From the NCBI GenBank assembly GCA_026874595.1, contig CM049319.1:5734601-5798600 (forward strand): DNA of 64,000 nucleotides. The letters are read 5' to 3'. This DNA is from Sipunculus nudus. Lineage: Eukaryota; Annelida; Sipuncula; Golfingiida; Sipunculidae. Numbering within the stretch: the first letter of the stretch is position 1; every line of letters begins with the position of its first letter. The notes below the pieces were generated by a model. It was given only the letters and a program-made list of their open reading frames with translations. It had not been told where the DNA came from and searched no databases. Made by a program: the position numbers and the translations under genes. This document shows positions 47,178 through 59,800 of the stretch, in pieces.

Positions 47178-48678
47178 GCTTTTAATCCGGCATTTGATAA
47201 TCCGGTATCGGCGGAAAGCAGCATATTTTTATTCTACCTTTAAATCTATAAGACAATTATTGATCCAAGAAATAGAGGGGAAAATCCCAGGTATACTGAT
47301 ACGGAACGCACGAGGTTACAGTTCACGCTAGAAAATTCACCCAAGTGGCTGATGAATGAGGAATCTGTGATAAACTGAACCTTCCAGTTAAATTACTGTC
47401 GGAAGCTGGTCATAGTTGATATTTAGCAACAAATCAAGCCCATATTATACACACTGTTATGGCAAATCAATTCATACTTTGTGGAAACTGTGATCTTTAC
47501 AAGGACAGTAGAAATGACAACCCGGTAGAATTCCGCTGAACTTCTACATAATTGGGGGTGTATTATTGGGTCATAGATACACCCGAGGCTAGAAGCCAAC
47601 GTATTCGGCCGAGAAGTTCCGAATGGTTACAACAGGTGACACACTAAGTAACACACACATTTAGGATCATATATCGGCCGGAAAAAGAAGGTCAGGATGT
47701 GGACACAAGCGAAGCGCAACTGCCTTCAGCTAAAAACTCAAGATAGGGAAAATAAACGCGAACTGATCAGTTACGTAGTGACCAGGCGAAAGCGATTTGT
47801 TGTTTCTTCGCGACATCTATCTTCTTCTATCTTATCTCATCTCATCTCATCTCATCTCATCTTAATTATCCATCATCTACTACTAAAATTAACCTGTCTG
47901 TTTGTTTGTTTGTCCCAAAAAACTCGCATAAACGGGCCATGACAGTGGGCCAGTTTTGCCATCAGTGTCAGTCAGATGCCCTAACCTATAGAATACACAC
48001 CAATTTGGCCCTTCACTTGCACACAATTAAATTCCCTGCAGCATAACCTCACAGGTCTTTCGCACAACACCACAGGGCTCTCTACCTCGCCATTGCTGAC
48101 CTTCATCTCGGCCCATTACCACAAAGACAAAAATAATTGGTTCCGTATCGAACACTAGACGTCGCTACCTTACGGGTCTTGGGAGTTCGCTACCTTACGG
48201 GTCTGGGGACACACTACGCGGCAATATACCCTTCCTCTGCACCGGGACACCGGGTCAATATGTCTATTGATTTCCAGATTTAATGCAACCGTTGTTAGCA
48301 ACAAGCAGTGTACAATGGACCGATTTTTCAGCGCCAGTTTCTTAAGCGCTTTTTACCCCTGTGCAAATCACTAAATATACTATAATTGTATGTACATTGT
48401 ATAAATAGCATGATTCCCGTTATTCACTTGATTTAAACGTTGCTATATTCCAGTGGAACTTGCCGTTGAATAAGTTACAATTTTCACAGCTGATAATCGG
48501 AGTTATTGTTTTGTTTTTATGTTTTGAATAATAACATTTATTCTAATTTCTAATTTTAAACCCAGGGGGCATTTCTACCTCCTGGGTAGTATATTCTGCT
48601 TGGGATTTCCTTGAAACGTAATGCGGCAAAATGCGTGATCCGGCAAAATTCTTTATCAATTGATTAATGGGGTTGGAT

Positions 48679-48722
<44 letters not shown>

Positions 48723-51700
48723 CGTATATTTATACATATATTTATATATATAATTAATATAATGACAAAAATGATATATAAATACGCATGAATTAAATAT
48801 TATTCACAACATGTACTCTACATGATATCAAATTAAAATTACGTCTCAAATTTAGTTAGTTTTTCTAGCAATGATAGTTATTAATTAAACTTAATTAATG
48901 ATAATTATTTTTGCAATCAAACAACTGAAAAGCAGTGCGGTAAAACATAACAAACTTACATATCACATTGTGTCTCGTGGCATAAAATGCGTTAACCTTC
49001 GCTGCATGGCAACCGATTTCACTTCTGTAAAATACAAAATAAAAAAAATGTTATATAATTTAAATCTATGTCGATAACTTTGCTGACCACACTGAAACCA
49101 TACACATATACGTTTGTGTTGCTATGCCTGAACCATAAATGTTTAAATAAAAAAGGAAACTTTTATTAGCATATTCTCAGATTACACAATGAAGGCAAGA
49201 AATTTTAAGCGAAACTACGTTTTTATAAGCTTCATAGTTTAGAAAGAATCAGCTTCAATGGGAACGAACTACCCTTCGTGCAGATTTTTAAAACGCCTGT
49301 CTAATACGGACGATTTATGACAAACTAAAGGTCCGTGTGTCCGTCCGTTGTCCGTCCGTTAACTTTTAATGTCGCTTCCCAGGTCTTTAATGGATTTTCT
49401 CGAAACTCATAACTACTAATCAACAGATATATCTCGCCCGAGTTCGAGTAAAGGCAAATCCATGCATATTTAATGAGGTCAGATGTCATTAGGCTACTTT
49501 GTTGTGTCGCTGCGATAACTTATCAGAAATATAATAGATTTTGGTGAAACGTAATAGACTGATATTCATGAAACCCAATGTAAATATTAACCAATACAGT
49601 TTCCCACTTAAATAAAAGTTTCGGCAAGATGAACGCATATTTAATGAGGTCAGAGGTCACAAGTGTTATTGTTTACCTCCACATCTTGTGGTTGGTGGAC
49701 GATGCAAAAACTATTTTTTGCGGTACTGTCTTCCTTTACCCATCAGCGAGTTATAGAAAAAGTCGTCAGTTGGTTCAAACTGCAATATAAACAACGCATA
49801 ATGCGAAATTGCGCACCCTATTAAAGATATCTTTGACCATACCAAGGCTGTGATTAGGATTTAAATTCATTGTCATGTAAAAGAAAATTACTTTAAAATA
49901 AATTATTAAATTCAACAATTTCACATGGCGTTTATTTGTCCCTTAAATGGATTCCACCATGAACTCCACTTGAAGGATTTTAGGATACCTGGGGACCATA
50001 TACTTAATGTTAAACACTAAAGCCCCTGTATTATCATCTGTAGGTAGTAAATTAAGTATTAACAAATTTATGCATTTAAAAGACTTGCCTCACTGTATTC
50101 CTCGTCCAGAGCATCGTTATCCAGCAGCTGGTCCATGAAGCCAATCATCGTCACCACGACATCAATGCTGAAATAAGTACAGTGTAAACAAGGAAATGTG
50201 ACTTGATAACCTCGGGATTACATCAGTGGCGTTTAGGGAAGTGGGGGTTCCGAAATAACTGGCAAAAGCAATAGACACACACACACACACACACATATAT
50301 ATAAATATATACAGTGAAACCTCGTTGTGTCGAATAACCCGCTTTTGTCGAAGTTACAGACTTGATATTCCGGAAAATTCTAGTTAAATTATTACCAAAT
50401 AAAACCCGCTTGTGTCAAACCTCGGATGTGTCGAAGATTTCTGAGGGTCCCTTCAATTTCGACACAAGGAGGTGTGTATATATATTAAATATGTCGTTTC
50501 TAATTGTCTTATTTTGTAATAATACACATAACGATATTTAATATTAAACTATTAAAAAAATTAGTTGTCTTTAAGTTGTACAACATAAAAAAACTTCATT
50601 TGATTCAATGGGAAAGATTCTAATATAAAAAAAACATACTTTTCAGACCTATCCATACTTTTTGTATGGATAGTTCAGGATGATTAAAGATATGGGGGGG
50701 GGGGGGTCACATGCGGCTCCTTCCATGAATAGGCACATGTGGCCATTAGATTTATGGAAGGAATAAGTAAGTTCGATTTATTTTATCGAAAAAAGGACAT
50801 CCGAGCTTACCGGATGAGTAGTCAGACACTTTGTTTACTGAACCACCTGTTTGTTTTTCGAATCGTATTTTTATGCTCTGTCTTATCACTCTTATCACTC
50901 TATCACTTTATAGACAACACTAATATATCAGAACTGATGTATAATAAATGAGGAAATACATGACAACCTTTAATATCTAATATAGCTTTACAATACAGAG
51001 AGAGAGAAAAAAAAGAAAGAAAGAGAGAGACAGTAGAAAGAGAAATATGAACAAAATAGAGAGAGAAAAAAGAAAGAAAGAAAGAGACAGACAGTAGAAA
51101 GAGAAATATAAAATATAAGTAACAAAGGTTATATTATAAATCTATATGTAAACGATTCATATATGTTTTCTTTTTTAACTTAAAGAATCCCAATAGAAAT
51201 ATAGTTTAGGAAAACACAAGAATAAATAATGTTATCAAGGAGAACAAACTAAGAAAAGACAAATGAAGAAACACAAAGATACAAACATTAAGGATATACC
51301 AAAGAAAACACAGCATGGGATACAATGAAAGGGATCATGGGAATTAAGGAACAGGTATACAAGTGAAGAATCGTACCTTATCAACAGACGCCTGTCGTGT
51401 TGCTTCACCTAGCCAGGTGGCGCCTTCGATCTGCTTTCTGAAGGCAGCTTTGATATCGCCAAAGAGTTGTCTTGCCTAGGTGAAAAAAAATACTGATAAC
51501 ACTAAGCAAAACAATTAAACTAACCATGAACTCTGTGTGACCTTTATCGCAGATTTATTCAATGAATAATCATGAGCAGAGCAGATGTGAGCAACCAATC
51601 ATGTAACCGTTTGCACTTTAAACAGTCATTCACCTGACAAGCCCAACATTTGCATAATTTTGGCAACTCCCCCAACACAGACCACATGTTGTCTGTCCAG

Positions 51701-52427
51701 TATCCTTGTGTAGAAGCGTTTTTGGGCTCTCAGTGTGCAAACGTTCAGTATGGCGGCTTTGACCAAAACCATCAATTCATTGGAACTGAGCGCTACCCTT
51801 GCAAGTTTTATAAATATACAGAAAGTTGCTAATTTTTATTTTTCTATTTTTTAAATAGATTACAACGATTGTATAGGTTCGCTGTTTTTATATAAACATT
51901 AGATTGAGACAAGTGTTCTGATGAGATAACGTAACTAGCCGGATTAGGATTAGCATTTTGAAACCCTAAATATGCTTACGTGTACCTGTACGGCTGTAGA
52001 CCAATAATTGTATACTAAAAATGGTGTACCTTCTTACAAATCGTAACTGACTGAACGGTCCTAACACCCCATATCTGTCATGCATCAAACTTTCCATTTT
52101 ATTATTACATGTGTATCTATTATATACAACAACGTTCTATCCTGAATAGTTTCAACGTGTAAAGTGCGTATTAATCCTCCTTTACCTCTTCACGTTTCTT
52201 CTTTGAAAAGTAATTGTCCACGTAGATACGCCCAAGTGCGTGCTGAAAGACCTTATCTGTAGACAGCATACACTTCTCCCAAGCAGCGTTCCCAAAGCTG
52301 GCCTGAAACGGGAAATTCCTTTAGATGTACATGCCGTATAAAGCTCATCTTAAAAGGTGGGGGTAGGACTTGCAGGCATGGGGGATGGGGGGGGGGGGGT
52401 TAAACTTTTTTATAAACATATAAACCA

Positions 52428-52473
<46 letters not shown>

Positions 52474-55400
52474 CCAAGTAGGTTTCGGTGCTTGAAGTAT
52501 AGTGCTCGATACAGCTGAGGTAGAGCAAAATAGTTAAACGTTAAGCACGTTAGAGCATCGTGTCATTACTTCGAGTTTCAGGCCGTTGCCGGTATTGGCA
52601 CCCGGGCGATCATCAGATAACTGACGCTCGTGGGGGATTTATTATTACTGTTACTTCCTTTTTATTGTCTATAATACTATTGCGTGGGAACAAGATACTT
52701 TGGCGTGGACACGAGATAAAAATAAAATTCTGTATATACTATACGAGCCACCTAAAATTACACCAAAGACTATTATTATAATTATTTATATATTTCTTTT
52801 TCAATATAATCATGTATATTTACCTCTAATTTTGTCGGCACTAGTTTTTTCGGTGATCCTGGGAGGAACTTAATAAGATCAGTCATAATTATCAGCATCA
52901 CGTAGTTGACCCGTGTTCTGAAAGGGAGACAGTATATACACATTACAAAAAAATACCAAGGCCAAAATACCGATAGTATATACATATGATAAAAAATATC
53001 GACAGCATATACATATGGTCAAAACACCGACAGTATAAATATATGTGACCTAATATATCGAGAGTATATACAAACGGCAAGAAATACCGACAGTATAGAC
53101 AAATGACCAAAAATACCCACAGTATATACATATGGCGAAATACCCACATTATGGACATAGGACCATAAATACCCATAGTATAAACATATGACCAACAATA
53201 TCCACAGTATATTCATCTGATGAAAAATTCCAACAGCATTTACATATGACCAAAAAACCATAGCATATACATATGTCCAAATATATGCATATACGCGCAT
53301 ATAATGTTGGGGGGGGGTTAGATTCAGATCTCGATCCAGGAATCTTTTAAAGGAAAATGCTACATTTGTGACAATGTCATAGGGGGTAATGGGCTTCCAT
53401 GGCGGAGGTCTGTACTCTCTAAGTGCTCTTCTAGCTCTCAAATAATATCAACTTTCACCCTCATCGATTATTTTGTGCCACCGATACTTATAAACACAAA
53501 AAAAATCCGTGCTTGACTTATATAAATGTATTAAATACTCAGAAAAATACAGGGGGCTATGTTTATCTGTATGAGCCAGTGACTGGCTTTCCGTGTGGAC
53601 ATGGCACTAAACATTAAATTGTCTAATAGGCAACATTCTTTATTGAGTAAATAAAGTCACAAGGACGTCACTGGATGTCACCAATGTTTTACTGTAAATT
53701 ATTTAAATTTTTTTTATATTTTCGTACTTGATTATAAGAAAACGCCTTACCTCTCTGGTGTTGCAGACCAAAGCTTCATCATTTTCTTCAACGTTTCCGG
53801 GACGATGACCTGGACCTCTGTGTCGTAGTTTACGTCAAGGTTCTCGGTGTTCCGTACCAGCTCCATACCAAACCCCAACCAGTTAAAATCCTGAGATAAA
53901 GTCAGTCAAGTTTCCTACAGATCAGCTCTTTCATACTGGTTGAATATTTATAATAAAACATGTGCACTTCTAATATAATAGGAATCCGTTCTATATTTTT
54001 AACTTTTTAGGATTGCTGTCAAATGATAAAAGGATTAATTGATTAAATTTCGGGGTGGGGGGGGGGGGGGCGGGGATGGGGGGGGGGGGGGTGGGGGTGT
54101 GATCCGGCCCACCATCTGGATCCAGGAATTGTTTTAAGGAAAAATAAAGTATTTCTGACAATGTCATATGCGTATAATGAGCTGCTTTGGCGGAGGTCTG
54201 CGTTCTTCGAGTGCCAATGGTCTAGTTAGTGAAGAAAAGATATTATGTCATCATCTCAAGGATGACGTGATGAAAAAAGGTCAGCGTTCATATTAACAGA
54301 GACATTTTCGCCCCACCAGAGGGAACTTTAGTGTTATGCCTTGGGGAAAAGAATCCGTTCAGAGGACCCCACGGCGTCCTTACCGCAAGGTATGCTTTCA
54401 TCCCGTTCATGTGTGTGTGTTTTTCTGTGCGTTTGGTCACAACATAACTCATAACATAGCAATCCTAAATGGAATATTTTTCAATTGTCAGGGCATTTCA
54501 GGAATGGGCCATGGAGGAACCGATTAGATTTAGTGTAGATCCGGAACATGATCTTGGATATTCGCCAAATCAGTGAATACAAACAAAGTTGCGGAAGCAT
54601 CCCACAATATGCATCCCAATTTGGCGGAGTCTTGCATTCCTTATAATATAAATTTCTAGTTGTCATGTTATATATTTAACAGAATAATAGACGCAGGGTT
54701 TGCACCTCAGAAGCTTAAGCAATTATAGGAGGGCAGATATTCTGACCATTAGTCATGGTTAGATTGTAAAGGTTAAATTTCAAAAGACAAACCCCAGGTG
54801 TTGTATCTGTGACCAATATCCATATTATAGTCTTCAGTGTAATATATCCGTCTAAAATGCGCCTCATGCCCCATGGGTCACTAGTTTTACAACCAAATAA
54901 CAATCTTCTGACAGGCTGATACACGGTATCAGAACTATCTAAAATTAATTAAAAATGGGTTTACAGTATGTTTTTCTTCTATGCCGAGTGGAAAAAATGA
55001 AATTATAAATCTTTATTGAATCAAAATTGGAAAATATCAGTTGACATTTGTCAGTTGTCAGTGTAGATAGAAACATGATGGAGAAAAGCTAACTTATGGT
55101 CCGTGGACCATTACGCTCAGCTGAATTTAAAATACAGGTGATGCATGTATTAATGAATGATGTTATGATCTGGTGAAAAATATCTGGGAATCTTAAACAT
55201 TGGGTAGAACGACTTCTCGAGTGCTCGAAATCATGTTTATTTTTGCCTTAGAAAATGGGAAACAATAACCTGTGACCTTAGTTTAGGTATTGAAGAAGAT
55301 TTTACTAAGAACTTCCTAGATGCTAAGTTAAAAGTTGTTACATCAGTGAACTTGTTTTAGATGCCCAAGGAGAGAATAGCATGACCAAAAGTAACGTTTA

Positions 55401-56807
55401 GAAATACATTTCTAGATCCAACAGTTAATATTTGTACCCTGTGTGACTTTTTGGGTGCTCAAAATTAGGTTTTATGCTCGTAGCTCGCGGAATATAGGTC
55501 AAAGTGACCTCATTTCAGGAATCAAAAGAGAATTGCAAAATAATCTTTTGGTCCGTAGCAAAATATAGGTAATTCAGTCAGGTTTCCATGGAAATTTGTC
55601 TAGGAACTCTCTAAGTTAGAAGTTTCTTGGTACAATTGTTACGGTTTGTGCCCTTTTAACGGCCAGACTGCTTCATTTAAAGGTCTCAAAATAGAGAAAA
55701 AGGCCTAAAATTAGAAAAATACAGGTGGCGCCAGCAGTTTAGGAACTGACGAAACACTCCATGGTCAATATGTTCGGAAAGCATCGTGACAATCAATACA
55801 TAAGTTATTCAGATAGTGGAGCTTTTGTTTCAAATTTTAATTATTCGTGCGGGGGGGGGGGGGGGGGTGGAGGGGGCTTTTTACGAGCCTCATAGCTCAA
55901 AGGATAAATGTCACAGTGACCTAATTTCGGGTTTCCAAGGAGATTTTTATGGACCTCAATGGGTGTTCAGATAGAAGTTTCTAGGTTCAGCGGTTCACCG
56001 ATTTGTGCCCTATCAATAGACGGACAAATAGACTGAAAGACAGACAAAGAGTGACCGATTTTCCCACTTTTGAAATATTGTCGTTTTGTTTAATATTAAA
56101 CTGCTTAGAGGATTACTGTTACTGGGTGGGTAAAGAAGCACACTGTTTACAAATTTAAATAATATAAAAATATCATATGAAAATGAATGAAAATGCCAAA
56201 ATTGTTTATGTCATCAGAAAGTACACCGCACCAGATTTAAATTCATGTATTCTTTATGATGCTATATTAATTTTAAACAACTTTTGGAATGATTTTAGAT
56301 AAAGGTGTTTTTGCCAGATCTCCTATCTTAATGCTGCAATACGGATGATGTCTGACAAACTGGGATACAGATGTCTTACCGAGGAGATGCTATGACTCAT
56401 ATCACCAAATCTCATCATCTCAAGGCCCCACTCCCCTTCATTCATGATCTGTGACGTCTAATAACATATAGGCGGGATATCATATACATATGTGCATAGA
56501 CTACCTTTTTGTCCATTTGTCTTATTCTGAATATGTCAGAGCTGTATGATTTCAAATGGGTTTTAGCTCAGAACTTCTGCTAATGATAAAGCATATTTGA
56601 AATTTTGCAGCTCTAATCAATTGGGCGTTTACTAAAACTTTATATATATATATATATATATTCAAAATATCAATCTAAAGGTGTTTAACAACGTTATTTT
56701 GTAAGGACTTCACACTCTCGGTCTTCACTCATCAGAAACTAACGGACACTAAGCACATTTAATCATTTAATCAGTTTTATACATATATAGATATACATAT
56801 TCATATA

Positions 56808-56840
<33 letters not shown>

Positions 56841-59800
56841 GAAGCCTTTAACACACAGAAACACACACAAATATATATATATATATATATATAATTTCAC
56901 AGAAATATAGCAGGATGTATGCTTAAGTCATACGAAAGCCAATCAAATGGTGTATACAGTATACAGTCTACCGACGCGTCATCGGTGAAATGAACATAAA
57001 GATGTATGCTTTTTCAGTCTCTGGCGGGAACTGCAAAATCCAGAATGAAAACTGCACATTTACCATTTACGACTGCACAAACAGTAACAATTATACCCTG
57101 CAATAACCTATACCAAAAAAAAAAACTTAAAAAAATATAGATATACTCTATACCTGTATTATATGTGCATCTTGAACATATAAATCTAAACATTGCTTCT
57201 GTCAGAAGGTAGATAACTAGTAAGAAAGATGTCTCGTGCATAGTACTCCGGTTATCCTTGCGACCATCGAACCAAGCACAAAAAGTAAGCTGCATTTTGA
57301 GAAATTGCGTGATTACAAATGCGGTGACAGATATAACCAACAAATTTCTTTCCGAGGCTCATCCCGTACGGATTATATGCCGTCTATGAAGGGACGTATT
57401 TTGGTATATTAATGGCCCGTCCGTCATATGTAATGGATCAGAGATGACAAAACATAAGACGGGCGTATTTTGCACGTTTGCGATGTTCTTGTTGTTACAC
57501 TGTGACACCTCAGAGAATTGCCTGGTGTCGATTCTGCCGCTGGACAGGGTAAAATTTTGTCGGAAACTAGCCCGTACTAATCCGAAAAAATGTGATCTTG
57601 TATATTCAATAAATACTGTCTTCAATTTGTTTCCGATTACGTCTCATTTGCTTATTTTTATTTACCCGCACAATCTCTTCATCGAGCTTTACAACATCTT
57701 CTGCATCCTGCCTTGCTACAACTGGGTCTGCTCCCAGCATCACGGCCTCCTCCACGATTCCTGACTTTAGTTCCTCTATTTTTTCTGTGTCGTTGTGGAT
57801 GTACCTGGCATGGTTTTTGATGAGGCTTCCATCAGGCATTATCTGGAAACAAACGTCATGACATTCTTTTAAATTCGGTAATTGGGAAGTCAGTCTTCAG
57901 GACGTAGATGAATCTGACTAGAAGTTCGTCCCATATTGTAAGGACTTAATATAATGTTTGAATCTTTTCGGACTTATTCTGTTTACGGAGATCTCCAATA
58001 TGGCTAATAAAAAGGATATTTCAGTACAATATTATTGGGCAGCGTATTAAGAAAAACCAAAATAATAGTCTATAACGGTTCATGACAGTCCGACAGCTTC
58101 AAATTCCTGTCACATTGATCTTATCAAATAAGGAAAATACAGATACATTCACAGTGACCTCAGGAATAAACAGAAACATGTACAGTGACCTCAGGAATAA
58201 ACAGATACATGCACAGTGACCTCTGGAATAAACAGATACATGCGCTGTGACATGAGGAATAAACAGATACACGTACAGTGACCTCAGGAATAAACAGATA
58301 CATGCAAAGTGACCTCAGGAATAAACAGATACATGCGCAGTTACCTCAGGAATAAACAGTTACATGTACAGTGACCTCAGGAATAAACAGATACATGCGC
58401 AGTGACCTCAGGAATAAACAGATACATGCGAATTGACATGAGGAATAAACAGATACATGCAAAGTGACCTCAGGAATAAACAGATACATGCAAAGTGACC
58501 TCAGGAATAAACAGATACATGCGCATTGACATGAGGAATAAACAGATACATGCAAAGTGACCTCAGGAATAAACAGATACATGAACAGTGACAAAAGGAA
58601 TATACAGATACATGCACAGTGACATGAGGAATAAACAGATACATGCGCAGTGACATAAGAAATAAACAGATACATGCACGGTGACATAAGGAATAAAAAG
58701 ATGCATGCATAGTGAAATAAGGAATAAAAAAGATACATGCAAAGTGAAATAAGATACATGCGCAATGACATAAGGAATAAACAGATACATGCACAGTGAC
58801 ATAAGGAATAAACAGATACATGAACAGTGACATAAGGAATAAACAGATCCATGCATAGTGAAATAAGGAATAAACAGATGCATGTACAATGACCTCATGA
58901 ATAAAAAGATACATGCACAGTGAAATAAGCAATAAACAATATTCAAACATAGTGAAATCATAGTCGTAGATCCCGGGGGGATGGGGGGTATACATACCCC
59001 CCAATATTTGACAAGGGGGGTATGGCCCATTGTATTATACCCCCCCAATGTTTTGACTGTGGGTAGGATAAAATGGGGATTTTTAGGGTTTTTTTTCAAT
59101 TTAAAACCCTGCCACAAAATTCATTATTTTAATGGGAAGTCTTCAGTTTTTGCTATCAAAATGCTTGGATTTTAAACAGTGGAAGATGAAAACCCACGAA
59201 TATGCTGAAAAAAACATAAATCAATAAGTTACCACATTAGTCACCTTTGCCTTAACAGCGCCTTTGCCTGAATTAAATGAAAGAACGAAACCAATTATTT
59301 TGTAAATCCTTTAACCCTTTGGATGCCGGTGATCATTATCATAGACAAATTGTAAACCCATCATCTAATAAGCAAACATAAAAGATCTCATGCTTTATAA
59401 GATCATAAGTAGAGAAAATCTGCTTACTTAATTATTGTAGCATATTTCTTCCTAAGATATGTATTCAACAAATTTAAAAAATGACTTAATGTATACAACT
59501 TCACAAAACATCCTCCTTTTGTTAATATTCATCTGCTTGAACTGGAAGAATGAATTTAACAAACTGAAAAGTTAACATCAATTGCCCATAATTCAAATTG
59601 GTTTCCTTATGAGATTGCTTAGATAATATGGAAGTGATGTGAAAAATCTTGATACTAGAAATATTTTGCAATGTCTTATGGGTTTACCAAAAAAGAGAAA
59701 TAGCGTAAGTTTGGTGACAAAATTATTTGGATAGCATAGGAATTATCTGGTACCAATAGGCTAAGGTATGCACCTCTGTCCTCAGATCTTGTACCTACAA

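Larger units (their letters stand above)
46840..48950. other. Copy B intron 14
   Basis: Two (TA)n tracts, ATCCGGCATTTGATAATCCGG-like boxes near 47185 that resemble pogo-type transposon ends, and a (CATCT)n short repeat near 47840. No gene recognised. Confidence 0.4.

Noticed and set aside
52943-53441. Minus-strand Cys/Tyr-rich frames of 77 and 140 residues
   Set aside because: Products of the 33-bp tandem repeat and an adjacent R2 repeat.
58346-59117. Long minus-strand frames (167-184 residues) repeating [16 protein letters not shown]
   Set aside because: They are readings of the 31-bp minisatellite, open in several frames; no start context, no splice logic and no family.
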